This document shows positions 52,744-61,338 of a stretch of DNA of 64,000 nt, in pieces. The notes under the pieces are model-generated. The model did not search any database. It was not told the DNA's origin and saw only the letters and a list, made by a program, of their open reading frames with translations. Numbering within the stretch: the stretch's first letter is position 1; each line of letters starts with the position of its first letter. The position numbers and the translations under genes were made by a program. Origin of the DNA: Solobacterium sp. (GTDB lineage: Bacteria > Bacillota_I > Bacilli_A > Erysipelotrichales > Erysipelotrichaceae); the NCBI GenBank assembly GCA_017543025.1, contig JAFYGX010000239.1:1-64000 (forward strand). Direction: 5' to 3'.

Positions 52744-53641
52744 ATCTTACCGCTTCCCGCAGGAATTCCTTCTCTTCATCGTCCTCCTCTGTCACTATCG
52801 CAAAAGAGGGACTTCCTCCCCGCAGACCAATCTCATCTGCGGTGATCCTATACAGTAGCAGCTTGCCCAGTATATTCCGGATACGCTTCATCCGGTCCGC
52901 TGTTCCGGATACAAATGGAACTGTGATTTCCACCCGTCCTTCCGTTACCCGGAATACGTCACAGACAGATCCGCGAACCGGTTCATATTCTCCGCTGACC
53001 ACCAGTTTTTTTACAAGCCTGCGGCAGCGGGCAAGTTCCCGTTCACCACGATCCTCTTCTGGCATTCTTGCCTGAATCAGCCGGAGCTGCTGACGGATTT
53101 CATCAAGCGCAAAGATGGAATCCGGTTCATAGGTCTGGCTTTCTGCCCACACATCAATTCCCCGCTCTTCCGCCAGGCGAAGAATCCGTACCGTCGCCGC
53201 TTCATCATTCTTATCCAGATAGGTAAAGCTTTCCAGTCTGTCATTGATGTGCAAACCGGCTTCTTCCGGAAATACCGGCGAGCTGAAATAAACGCAGTCC
53301 TTCAGACTCAGACAGTTCATTTTATCGGGTACGCTTCCTTTGCGTGAAGCTCCCTCGATCGCTTCTTTCAGCTTTGCCTTACTGCTGTAGCCATTGGCGG
53401 TTCTGTATCGCCGCCACATCTCATCCAGTGACAGCCGGTATGATCCTTCGTAATGTGCATATCCGACCAGTCCTTTTTTTCGCTGTGACTGCCCGTACGC
53501 ATAGAAAAACAGAAGATCTCCCGGTTTAAAATCGGTAAATCCCGCCCGTGAGGAAAGGCGCCAGAAATTCACATTCCGGCTGCCGCACAGGCGGTGATAT
53601 TCAATCATTTCCTGATCTGTCGTATAGGCAATCGAACTCAT
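52730..53641 (-). CDS. Conserved protein with an EVE/PUA-like N-terminal domain
   Basis: A 303-residue protein. The first 120 residues contain N-F-W-R-L-S-S-R and F-K-P-G-D-L-L-F-F-Y-A, then G-L-V-G-Y-A-H-Y-E-G, a pattern resembling EVE/PUA-type domains that bind modified bases. The remainder is mixed and unrecognised. It sits between fhs and mnmG in a dense string, which hints at a nucleic-acid role, but this is inference. There is no strong ribosome-binding site; it starts nine bases after the fhs stop. Confidence 0.6.
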   Translation of the reverse strand: MSSIAYTTDQEMIEYHRLCGSRNVNFWRLSSRAGFTDFKPGDLLFFYAYGQSQRKKGLVGYAHYEGSYRLSLDEMWRRYRTANGYSSKAKLKEAIEGASRKGSVPDKMNCLSLKDCVYFSSPVFPEEAGLHINDRLESFTYLDKNDEAATVRILRLAEERGIDVWAESQTYEPDSIFALDEIRQQLRLIQARMPEEDRGERELARCRRLVKKLVVSGEYEPVRGSVCDVFRVTEGRVEITVPFVSGTADRMKRIRNILGKLLLYRITADEIGLRGGSPSFAIVTEEDDEEKEFLREAVRYVGL

Positions 53642-53650
53642 AGTGTGTTC

Positions 53651-55318
53651 TCAGAAAATTCCGTAACTGTTTCCGTTTTCATCTACGCCCATATGAACCG
53701 CTGCCGGTACGGCAGGAAGCCCGGGCATAGTCAGAATCGATCCGGTATAGGCAACGATAAATCCTGCACCGCGTGAAATCGAAAGGTCCTTTACGTGAAT
53801 TGCAAAGTGTTCCGGCCTTCCTTTGATATTCGGATCGTCAGTCAGCGAAAGCGGCGTCTTTGCCATGCATACCGGAACTCTGTCCCAGCCGTTGGCAATA
53901 AAGATCTTGATCTTTTCCAGTGCAAGATCACTGTATTCCACATCATCTGCACCGTATACAGTCTTTGCGATCGCAGCAATCTTATTCTGAATCGTATCCG
54001 TTTCATCATAGATCGGATGGTAGTGGGATTCTTCTCTGCACAGTTCCGTTACGTGTTTTGCCAGTTCAATTGTTCCGTTTCCGCCGTTTGCCCATCCATC
54101 GCTCTCTTCTGCCGGATAACCGTGCTCTCTGCACCAGCTGAGCAACGCTTCCACTTCCTTCGGCGTATCCGCAGAGAATTTGTTTACGGCAATCAGGAAC
54201 GGTACACCGAATGCCTGAATGCTTTCAACATGTTTCTGAAGGTTCTTCGCCCCCTCCAGCATCGCTTCGACATTTTCTTCTTCGAGATGAGCCGAATCCA
54301 CGCCGCCGTGCATCTTCAGTGCACGGACCGTCGCAACAATGACAACCGCATTCGGCTTCAGTCCGCCGAGCCGGCATTTGATATCAAGGAACTTTTCAGC
54401 TCCGAGATCCGCTCCGAATCCGGCTTCGGTCACAACATAATCCGCAAGCTTCAGTGCGGTGCGGGTTGCGATCAGCGAGTTGCAGCCATGGGCGATATTC
54501 GCAAACGGTCCGCCATGGACAAATACCGGCGTATGTTCCAGCGTCTGAACCAGATTCGGCATAATCGCATCTTTCATCACCACCGCTGCCGCACCATCTG
54601 CTTCAAGATCTTTTACAGTAACCGGTTTGTTGTCATAGGTATAAGCAACAATACAGCTGCTGACCCGCTGCCGGAAATCTTCCAGGTCTTTTGAAAGACA
54701 GAGGATTGCCATAATCTCCGTCGCAACCGTAATCACAAAGTGATCTTTGCGTTCCACGCCGTTCGTATCTTTATCCTGAGCAATCGTAATCGAACGGAGT
54801 GTACGGTCATTCATATCCAGGCACCGTTTCCATTCCACCCGGTTCGGGTCAATATTCAGCGGGTTTCCCTGATAAATGCTGTTATCCAGCATCGCAGCGA
54901 TCAGGTTGGTGGCGGTTGTAATTGCATGCATGTCACCTGTAAAATGGAGATTGATTGACTCCATCGGTACTACCTGTGCATAACCTCCGCCTGCTGCACC
55001 GCCTTTGAGTCCGAATACCGGTCCAAGCGACGGTTCCCGGAGACATGCCATTACATTGACTCCGATTTTCGCCAGTCCATCCGCAAGCCCGACTGTTGTT
55101 GTAGATTTTCCTTCGCCTGCCTTTGTCGGGTTGATTGCCGTTACAAGAATCAGCTTTCCGTCTTCTCTGTCATTCAGTGTATCCAGCAGTTTCAGTGAAA
55201 CCTTTGCCTTATCATTTCCATAAGGAATGAGATACGCTTCCGGGATTCCCGCTTTCTCAGCGATGACGCTGATATCTTCCAGCGTCGCTTCCTGAGCGAT
55301 CTTCAAATCGTTGTTCAT
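53651..55318 (-). CDS. fhs: Formate-tetrahydrofolate ligase
   Basis: A 555-residue enzyme of the usual length that makes 10-formyltetrahydrofolate from formate, THF and ATP. The P-loop-like motif T-K-A-G-E-G-K-S-T is near residue 65, and P-S-L-G-P-V-F-G-L-K-G-G-A-A-G-G-G-Y follows. The ATG at 55318 is chosen over an upstream in-frame start because a GGAGAAGGAA stretch lies directly before it and the protein then has the standard N-terminus. It supplies formyl groups for purines and initiator tRNA. Confidence 0.96.
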   Translation of the reverse strand: MNNDLKIAQEATLEDISVIAEKAGIPEAYLIPYGNDKAKVSLKLLDTLNDREDGKLILVTAINPTKAGEGKSTTTVGLADGLAKIGVNVMACLREPSLGPVFGLKGGAAGGGYAQVVPMESINLHFTGDMHAITTATNLIAAMLDNSIYQGNPLNIDPNRVEWKRCLDMNDRTLRSITIAQDKDTNGVERKDHFVITVATEIMAILCLSKDLEDFRQRVSSCIVAYTYDNKPVTVKDLEADGAAAVVMKDAIMPNLVQTLEHTPVFVHGGPFANIAHGCNSLIATRTALKLADYVVTEAGFGADLGAEKFLDIKCRLGGLKPNAVVIVATVRALKMHGGVDSAHLEEENVEAMLEGAKNLQKHVESIQAFGVPFLIAVNKFSADTPKEVEALLSWCREHGYPAEESDGWANGGNGTIELAKHVTELCREESHYHPIYDETDTIQNKIAAIAKTVYGADDVEYSDLALEKIKIFIANGWDRVPVCMAKTPLSLTDDPNIKGRPEHFAIHVKDLSISRGAGFIVAYTGSILTMPGLPAVPAAVHMGVDENGNSYGIF

Positions 55319-55343
55319 GGCTTTTCCTTCTCCTTTTTTTCTT

Positions 55344-55940
55344 TTACTGCATTGCCTTTCTGTCTGACAACGCATGTGTCAGTGTAATTTCATCTGCGTA
55401 ATCCAGAAGCCCGCCTGCCGGCAATCCATGTGCGATCCGTGTTACAAGCAGACCCGGACATTCCTTTTTCAGCAGCCGGTCCAGATACATCGCTGTCGTT
55501 TCTCCGTCCATTGTGGCACTGGTGGCGATAATCACTTCCTGCGCCTGTTTTGCCCGGCTGATCAGTTCCTGCAGATTCAGGTCTTCCGGAAGGATTCCCT
55601 TGGAAGAGGAAATCAATCCGTTGAGCACATGGTAAACACCATGGTATTCTCCGGTCCGTTCCATTGCCGTGACATCCTTCGGTGACTGAACGACAAAAAT
55701 CTGCCCTCTGCTGCGCTCTTTATCCTGACAGATGGAACACTCCTCTTCATCTGTGAGATTGCCGCAGACAGGGCATCGATGAAGTTTCTGTGCCGCATCT
55801 TTCAGCGCATCCGCAAACCGGAAGGTTTCTTCCGGCTGCTGTTCTGCAATCATCAGCGCATATCGTTCTGCGGTTTTTTCTCCGACTCCGGGCAGTGTGC
55901 GAAACTGTTCAATCAGTACCTGAAGACTTTTCGGATACAT
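55344..55940 (-). CDS. recR: Recombination protein RecR
   Basis: A 198-residue protein with the helix-hairpin-helix (L-P-G-V-G-E-K-T-A-E-R), a four-Cys zinc finger (C-P-V-C-G to C-S-I-C) at about residues 57-72 and a TOPRIM domain. RecR helps load RecA on gapped DNA with RecF and RecO. It is three bases after the YbaB gene in the classic dnaX-ybaB-recR order. Confidence 0.97.
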   Translation of the reverse strand: MYPKSLQVLIEQFRTLPGVGEKTAERYALMIAEQQPEETFRFADALKDAAQKLHRCPVCGNLTDEEECSICQDKERSRGQIFVVQSPKDVTAMERTGEYHGVYHVLNGLISSSKGILPEDLNLQELISRAKQAQEVIIATSATMDGETTAMYLDRLLKKECPGLLVTRIAHGLPAGGLLDYADEITLTHALSDRKAMQ

Positions 55941-55943
55941 GTA

Positions 55944-56252
55944 TTACAGTCCCGGGATCGATACGCCCTGCGTAATTGATCCGAGCTTCTCTTCCCGTTC
56001 CGTACGTGCCTGCTCCACCGCGCTGTTAAATGCGATCAGCAGCATATCCTGCAGTTCTTCCCGGTTTTCCCTTTCCATCAGTTCTTCCGGAATGGAAATT
56101 TCAGTTGCTTCGTTATTCCCTTTGATTTTCACACAGACCCCTTCCGATCCGCCGGTTCTTCCTTCATAGATCGTTTCATCGAGTTCCTGTTCGATCTTCT
56201 TCAGCTTCTTCTGCATCTGCTGCGCCTGTTCCATCAATCTTCTCATATCCAT
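55944..56252 (-). CDS. YbaB/EbfC-family nucleoid-associated protein
   Basis: A 102-residue dimeric DNA-binding protein. The N-terminal helix M-R-R-L-M-E-Q-A-Q-Q-M-Q-K-K-L and the strand region V-C-V-K-I-K-G-N identify the family. It is encoded between dnaX and recR with gaps of five and three bases, as in most bacteria. Confidence 0.95.
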   Translation of the reverse strand: MDMRRLMEQAQQMQKKLKKIEQELDETIYEGRTGGSEGVCVKIKGNNEATEISIPEELMERENREELQDMLLIAFNSAVEQARTEREEKLGSITQGVSIPGL

Positions 56253-56257
56253 AAGTG

Positions 56258-58054
56258 TTATTCTCCTCCGTCGATAATCTCGACATTTTCTTTTCCGAAC
56301 AGATCAAGTACTGCCTGTTCTGTATCATATTTCTCTTCTGTTTTTTCTGCCGCCTGCGGCCGCTGTATGACAGATGGCTCCGGCAGAGTTCCGGATCTGC
56401 TGCGGGAGCGGAATTCATCCACTGCCGCCCGGTATTCTTCCTCGGTCACTGCAGCTACGGCTTTATCGATGCCGCTTTCTTTCAGATAGGTATAAATTCC
56501 AAGTTCAAATTCCGGTTCTTCAAACATATGCACGGCCGCTTCCGAACCGGTAAAGAGCAGAATATCTTTTCCTGCTGCCCTCAGCTTCATCTGCCGAAGA
56601 CCTGCATTATACCGGTTCAAGACCGGGCCTGCCAGCAGACCGGCAAGAAGCGGTTCCGCTGCTGCCTTTTCGCTTTTACTGCACTGCACCAGAAGTCCGA
56701 GTACTGCAAGCGGAGAGCGGTCCTTTTCTGCCGCAGCTCGGATGGTCGGTTCTGCAGCCGGCTGAGACGGTGTTTTAAGCGGTTCTGTTTTTCCGGCATC
56801 AGAAACTGTACGCAGCGGTTCGCTCTGTTTTGTCGCTGGTTCACCTGGCGAAGCTTCCTTCCGTACAGCTGATACAGCCGGCGTGCTCCATGTCTTCTCA
56901 GAGGGTGCCGCCGGTTTTGCCGAAGGTACTGACACGGTATTCTGTCCCGGCTGTTTCCGGATCTCTGCAGCAGAGAGCTGTGCATCCGGATTCATCAGTT
57001 CAAGACAAGCGATTTCAAATATTGAAGTAACGGAGCGTGCAGTCCTGTACCGTTCCTGTGCTTTCATCAGAACATCAATCATTGACAGAAGTTCCGATAC
57101 CGGATGTTCACTCAGCTTAATCGCCTGCTCTTCTTTCAGCATATGAAGATATGCGGCGTTCTTTGTATATTGATAGATAATTCCGTCTTTCAGATCAGAA
57201 ATCAGATCTTCAGTCAGTCTTCTGAGATCTGTTCCATGCGATTCACAGCTTCTGATCCGCGTCAGGACGCTTTCCAGATCACGGGCGAATATTCCGTTCA
57301 GAAGCTCGATCTGCTCACTTAGTGATGCAAGTCCGAAGATCGAATCAATCACCTGTTCACTGATGATCCCATTTCCATAGGCTCTTGCCTGTTCCAGAAT
57401 CGAAAGCGAATCCCGCATTCCACCATCTGCCAGCTCCGCAATTTTCCGGGCGGCTTCCGGTTCCAGCGTAAATCCTTCCTGCCCGGCAATCATCAGAAGA
57501 TGAGTCTGGATCTCCGGCGTATCCACTTTTGAAAAATCAAATCGCTGACAGCGGGAAATGATGGTTTTCAGAAGTTTCTGGGGATCTGTCGTTGCCAGAA
57601 TAAAGATCACATGTTCCGGCGGTTCTTCCAATGTCTTCAGCAATGCACTTGCGGCACTGGAGGACAGCTGATGTACTTCATCGATGATATAGATCTTATG
57701 TTTTCCCATCATCGGTGACAGTCTGGCTCGTTCGATCAGATCACGGATGTCTTCAACATGCGTTTCATTTGCGGCGTTGATTTCAATAATATCCGGATGT
57801 GTTCCTTCAATCGCCGCCCTGCAGTTTTCACATTCATTGCAGGGCGCATGATCGGGATCTGCGCAGTTCACCGCGCGGGCAAGCAGTCTTGCCATCGAAG
57901 TCTTTCCGGTACCTCTTGGCCCGCAGAAAAGATAGGCATGTCCGACACGGTTTTCCTTTACCGCATTTCTGATCGCCTGTACTACATATTTCTGTCCGAC
58001 CAGTTCATCAAAGGTCTGCGACCGGTATTTCTGATAAAGCGCAATACTGCTCAT
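56258..58054 (-). CDS. dnaX: DNA polymerase III subunit gamma/tau
   Basis: A 598-residue clamp-loader ATPase. The P-loop G-P-R-G-T-G-K-T-S is near residue 45, four zinc-binding cysteines lie at about 64-79, and I-I-D-E-V-H-Q-L forms Walker B. The S-R-C-Q-R-F-D-F sensor 1 region is intact. The C-terminal third is a Pro/Ala/Ser-rich linker and tau-specific domain. The gene heads the long dnaX-to-lipoprotein string and has a promoter region of about 100 bases. Confidence 0.97.
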   Translation of the reverse strand: MSSIALYQKYRSQTFDELVGQKYVVQAIRNAVKENRVGHAYLFCGPRGTGKTSMARLLARAVNCADPDHAPCNECENCRAAIEGTHPDIIEINAANETHVEDIRDLIERARLSPMMGKHKIYIIDEVHQLSSSAASALLKTLEEPPEHVIFILATTDPQKLLKTIISRCQRFDFSKVDTPEIQTHLLMIAGQEGFTLEPEAARKIAELADGGMRDSLSILEQARAYGNGIISEQVIDSIFGLASLSEQIELLNGIFARDLESVLTRIRSCESHGTDLRRLTEDLISDLKDGIIYQYTKNAAYLHMLKEEQAIKLSEHPVSELLSMIDVLMKAQERYRTARSVTSIFEIACLELMNPDAQLSAAEIRKQPGQNTVSVPSAKPAAPSEKTWSTPAVSAVRKEASPGEPATKQSEPLRTVSDAGKTEPLKTPSQPAAEPTIRAAAEKDRSPLAVLGLLVQCSKSEKAAAEPLLAGLLAGPVLNRYNAGLRQMKLRAAGKDILLFTGSEAAVHMFEEPEFELGIYTYLKESGIDKAVAAVTEEEYRAAVDEFRSRSRSGTLPEPSVIQRPQAAEKTEEKYDTEQAVLDLFGKENVEIIDGGE

Positions 58055-58160
58055 TCGTTCATTCCTTCCGCCCCATTATATATGATTGTGTCCGTTGTTT
58101 CTTCATTGCGGTATCGTTTTTTCCTTCTTTCAACAGTATCCGGATGCGCTGATAATGATC

Positions 58161-58189
58161 AAAATACCCGTACATCCTTATACGGGTAT
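58161..58189 (-). terminator. Terminator after tadA
   Basis: On the minus strand ATACCCGTA and TACGGGTAT pair around an eight-base loop and are followed by TTTTG. It starts just past the tadA stop. Confidence 0.8.
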
Positions 58190-58190
58190 C

Positions 58191-58706
58191 TCATTCCTGC
58201 GATTCGTTCCTGTTCTGTTTTGCCATGAGTTTCTTTTGTTTTGTTATTTCCCGTTTCTCCCGGAAGAAGGAAGAAAGGATTTCCTTACATTCCTCTTTCA
58301 GAACTCCGCCTGTCAGTTCTTTCGGATAGGTACCGATATGAGGAATTTCCTTTACATGAATCCGGCTTACCGTAGCCCCTCCTTTGGGGTCTTCGGTTCC
58401 GTAATACAGATGGTGAATTCTGGAGAGACTGATTGCGCCAGCACACATCATACATGGTTCAAGTGTCACATAGAGATCACAGTCATTCAGACACCAGGTA
58501 TCAAGTTTCCGGGATGCTTTCTGGATCGCAAGCAGTTCCGCATGAGCGCTGGCCTGACGGTTTTTCTCCCGCAGATTGTGTGCCCGTGCGATGATTTTTC
58601 CTGCCTGTACAATCACGGCTCCGACCGGAACTTCATCCATCTGTCTGGCCTTCTCTGCTTCTTTCAGAGCAAGACGCATATAGTATTCCGCTGTCTTTTC
58701 CTTCAT
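58191..58706 (-). CDS. tadA: tRNA adenosine-34 deaminase
   Basis: A 171-residue zinc deaminase that makes inosine at the wobble position of tRNA-Arg(ACG). The zinc/catalytic motif is A-H-A-E-L near residue 52, and P-C-M-M-C-A-G-A follows about 30 residues later. The C-terminal tail is lysine/arginine-rich. It is encoded between the SRP RNA and dnaX, an arrangement common in Firmicutes. Confidence 0.95.
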   Translation of the reverse strand: MKEKTAEYYMRLALKEAEKARQMDEVPVGAVIVQAGKIIARAHNLREKNRQASAHAELLAIQKASRKLDTWCLNDCDLYVTLEPCMMCAGAISLSRIHHLYYGTEDPKGGATVSRIHVKEIPHIGTYPKELTGGVLKEECKEILSSFFREKREITKQKKLMAKQNRNESQE

Positions 58707-58726
58707 AGATATTTAACCAAAAGAAA

Positions 58727-58808
58727 ATGGCACACGCAGACAGAGGTTTGTATGGCTGCTTCCTTCCGGACCTGACCAGGTTGTATACATGACTGCTGTG
58801 CCGTGGTT
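58727..58808 (-). ncRNA. ffs: Signal recognition particle RNA, small bacterial type
   Basis: The minus strand contains the universally conserved helix-8 core GGTCAGG-TCCGGAAGGAAGCAGCC (58753-58776), flanked by arms that pair into a long hairpin (GGCACAG...CTGTGCC-type ends at about 58729 and 58802). The length of about 80 nt is that of the short SRP RNA without an Alu domain. TATAAT lies seven bases upstream of the likely start, with TGTGCA 17 bases before it. It sits between ydcF-like and tadA genes. Confidence 0.93.
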
Positions 58809-58852
58809 ATTATATCAGATGATTCTGACTTTGCACATGAGTTTCTGTTTTC

Positions 58853-59623
58853 TTAATAAAACAGTACCATTTCGATTACGGCATACACTTCTCTGATCCA
58901 ATAACATGGTAATGCCCACCATGGTGTTCTCGCTCCGACCGGTGCCGGAGTCAATCCGTTTCGTTTTGCGAAGACACATGCTCTCGCAACATGAAAACGG
59001 CTTGTGATCAGAATAATATTTTTGCTGAAACCCATCTGTTCAATCAGTGCTGCTGAGTATTTCAGATTCTGTCTTGTTTTCTTTGACTGATCCTCACAAT
59101 AGATTCTCGACGCGTCAATTCCTGCTTCAATCAGTGCCTGCTTCATTGACTCCGCTTCACTCATCGGTGCATTGCCAAGCTGACTTCCGCTGACGATGAC
59201 CGGAATATCCGGATATTGTTTCAGAATCGGAATTGCGGCATCGATTCTCTCCTGCATTACATCAGATGGTTTGCCATCTGAATATACCCCTGAGCCAAGA
59301 ATGACTGCTGTTGAATCCGGAGAAGGACTTCGATTTGGAACCCCCAGCAACATAAACCCGCTGGCGAGCAACGCAATTATCAAAACTGTGATTCCAAGTC
59401 CTTTCTGAAGACTCCATATTTTTTTCAGAACTCCGGTGAACGAAGCGGCTTCCGCACTGACTATTCCGTTTACTGCCAGATATAAGGAAGCAGCTGCTCC
59501 TGTAATGGAACCTGCATTCTGATATCGCATTCCGATCTCACTCAGAAAAAACAGCAGACCAATCAGGCCGATTCCTGTAATCAGTATCCGTATGACTTCA
59601 TTTTTATTAATCTGTTTCTTCAT
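58853..59623 (-). CDS. YdcF/ElyC/SanA-family (DUF218) membrane protein
   Basis: A 256-residue protein with three or four N-terminal membrane segments (to about residue 110) and a DUF218 domain behind them. The domain shows V-I-L-G-S-G-V-Y, V-S-G-S-Q-L-G, E-A-E-S-M and S-R-F-H-V-A-R-A. ElyC/SanA relatives affect envelope integrity and possibly lipid-carrier metabolism. A parS site ends three bases before the ATG and takes the place of a ribosome-binding site, so start or expression is unusual. Confidence 0.88.
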   Translation of the reverse strand: MKKQINKNEVIRILITGIGLIGLLFFLSEIGMRYQNAGSITGAAASLYLAVNGIVSAEAASFTGVLKKIWSLQKGLGITVLIIALLASGFMLLGVPNRSPSPDSTAVILGSGVYSDGKPSDVMQERIDAAIPILKQYPDIPVIVSGSQLGNAPMSEAESMKQALIEAGIDASRIYCEDQSKKTRQNLKYSAALIEQMGFSKNIILITSRFHVARACVFAKRNGLTPAPVGARTPWWALPCYWIREVYAVIEMVLFY

Positions 59624-59625
59624 AA

Positions 59626-59641
59626 TGTTTCACGTGAAACA
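59626..59641. promoter_or_regulatory. parS site
   Basis: TGTTTCACGTGAAACA matches the conserved ParB-binding consensus TGTTNCACGTGAAACA at every position. It lies between serS and the ydcF-like gene, immediately before the latter's start codon. Confidence 0.95.
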
Positions 59642-59680
59642 ATTTTTATTATTTTTTGTTTCTAAGCGCTATTCTATCGT

Positions 59681-59709
59681 AAAAAGAACCGGTACAACCC
59701 GGTTCTTTC
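59681..59709 (-). terminator. Terminator after serS
   Basis: On the minus strand AAAGAACCGG and CCGGTTCTTTTT pair around a short loop with a T-run. It lies five bases past the serS stop. Confidence 0.9.
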
Positions 59710-59713
59710 ATTC

Positions 59714-61018
59714 TTACAGTGTATTTTTCTTCTGTTTTGCCGGAACAAGCTTTTCCTGCCCGCCCATATACGGACGAAGTGTCTCCGGAATCCGAACAGA
59801 TCCATCTGCCTCAAGATTGTTTTCGAAGAACGCAATCAGCATACGGGGCGGCGCAACAACAGTATTGTTCAATGTATGAGCGAAATAATTACCTTTCTCG
59901 CCTTTGATCCGGATACCAAGTCTTCTTGCCTGTGCATCTCCGAGGTTGGAACAGCTGCCGACTTCGAAGTACTTCTTCTGACGCGGTGACCATGCCTCTA
60001 CATCACAACTCTTTACTTTCAGATCCGCAAGATCACCTGAACAGCATTCGAGAGTTCTCACCGGAATATCAAGCGAGCGGAAGAAGTCAACGCTGTTCTT
60101 CCACAGCTGATCGTACCAGTACGGAGAATCTTCCGGTTCGCATACAACAACCATCTCCTGTTTTTCAAACTGATGAACCCGATACAGACCGCGTTCTTCA
60201 ATTCCATGTGCACCGACTTCTTTCCGGAAACACGGGCTATAGGATGTGAGTGTATAAGGAAGGTTCTCTTTCTTTAATGTTCTTCCAAGGAATCGTCCGA
60301 TCATGGAATGTTCCGAGGTACCGATCAGATACAGATCCTCCCCTTCGATCTTGTACATCATGTTCTGCATTTCCGCAAACGACATAACGCCGTTTACAAC
60401 ATTGCTGTGGATCATGAACGGCGGAATGAAATAAGTGAATCCACGGTTGATCATAAAATCTCTCGCGTAAGCAAGAATGGAAGAATGAAGACGTGCGACA
60501 TCTCCCATCAGGTAATAGAACCCGTTGCCGGATGTATTTCTCGCGCTGTCCAGATCCAGTCCGTCAAGTGCTTCCAGAATATCTGTGTGATACGGAATTT
60601 CAAAATCAGGAACAACCGGTTCGCCATAACGCTGAATTTCAACATTCTCACTGTCATCTTTTCCGATTGGAACAGATGGATCAATGATATTCGGTATAAG
60701 CATCATCCGCGTACGGATTTCACCTTCAAGTTCCTCTTCTCTGCCTTCAAGATTCTTCAGCTCTTCTTCCAGATCACGGACCTTCTGTTTTGCGGCTTCC
60801 GCTTCTTCTTTCTTCCCCTGACCATAGAGTTTGCCAATTTCTTTTGAAATACGATTACGGTCTCCTCTCAGACTGTCTGCCCTGGTTTTCGCTTCACGGA
60901 ACTCTTTATCCAGTGCAGCGACTTCGTCGACAAGTGCCAGCTTTTCATCCTGAAACTTCTTTTTAATGTTCTCTCGGACGATTTCCGGCGTTTCACGAAT
61001 CAGTTTAATGTCAATCAT
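59714..61018 (-). CDS. serS: Seryl-tRNA synthetase
   Basis: A 434-residue class II synthetase. The N-terminal long coiled-coil arm (about 25-105) binds tRNA-Ser. The catalytic core has motif 2 (F-R-K-E-V-G-A-H-G, then R-V-H-Q-F-E-K-Q-E) and motif 3 (G-I-R-I-K-G-E-K-G-N-Y-F-A-H-T-L-N). The ATG at 61018 is preceded by GGAGGCAGAA; an in-frame ATG four codons earlier would cover it. A T-box leader with a strong promoter lies upstream. Confidence 0.97.
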   Translation of the reverse strand: MIDIKLIRETPEIVRENIKKKFQDEKLALVDEVAALDKEFREAKTRADSLRGDRNRISKEIGKLYGQGKKEEAEAAKQKVRDLEEELKNLEGREEELEGEIRTRMMLIPNIIDPSVPIGKDDSENVEIQRYGEPVVPDFEIPYHTDILEALDGLDLDSARNTSGNGFYYLMGDVARLHSSILAYARDFMINRGFTYFIPPFMIHSNVVNGVMSFAEMQNMMYKIEGEDLYLIGTSEHSMIGRFLGRTLKKENLPYTLTSYSPCFRKEVGAHGIEERGLYRVHQFEKQEMVVVCEPEDSPYWYDQLWKNSVDFFRSLDIPVRTLECCSGDLADLKVKSCDVEAWSPRQKKYFEVGSCSNLGDAQARRLGIRIKGEKGNYFAHTLNNTVVAPPRMLIAFFENNLEADGSVRIPETLRPYMGGQEKLVPAKQKKNTL

Positions 61019-61259
61019 TTCTGCCTCCAAAAAATAAAAAACCTCATTACTGAGGGACGATGGTTGATCGCGGTGCCACCCTGCTTGTCAGATTGTTTCA
61101 CGTGAAACAATTCAGACCACTCATTTACCGGATAACGGACAGTGCCGGAAGGGATTGGCTTCAACTCCGGGGCGGACTTCACTGATTTCCGCAGCAGTTC
61201 ACATCATCCACTGCCTTTCTGAATGCATCGTCTCAGTTACTTTTCCCCATCAACGTACT
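61019..61259 (-). promoter_or_regulatory. T-box riboswitch (tRNA-Ser type) of serS
   Basis: The 240-nt leader contains the T-box element AGGGTGGCACCGCG (61070-61083). It is followed by a terminator stem CCTCA/TGAGG with T-runs (61036-61055), so the expected antiterminator/terminator switch is present. Uncharged tRNA-Ser should bind and permit readthrough. I did not fix the specifier codon. A perfect parS palindrome lies where stem III is expected, just upstream of the T-box element. Confidence 0.93.
61094..61109. promoter_or_regulatory. parS site within the serS T-box leader
   Basis: TGTTTCACGTGAAACA is a perfect parS match, extended to the 20-base palindrome ATTGTTTCACGTGAAACAAT. It lies inside the transcribed leader of serS, about 11 bases upstream of the T-box element on the RNA. 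It is 1468 bases from the other parS. Confidence 0.95.
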
Positions 61260-61265
61260 GAGGTC

Positions 61266-61294
61266 ATTTAAACATCGGCACTTTCGTTTGTCAA
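61266..61294 (-). promoter_or_regulatory. Promoter of serS
   Basis: On the minus strand TTGACA (61294-61289) and TTAAAT (61271-61266) are separated by 17 bases. The transcript would start near 61259, giving a leader of the usual T-box length. Confidence 0.8.
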
Positions 61295-61338
61295 GAATAG
61301 ATGGAAATGCTAGTATGAGCGGGAAAGCAGGTGATAAC

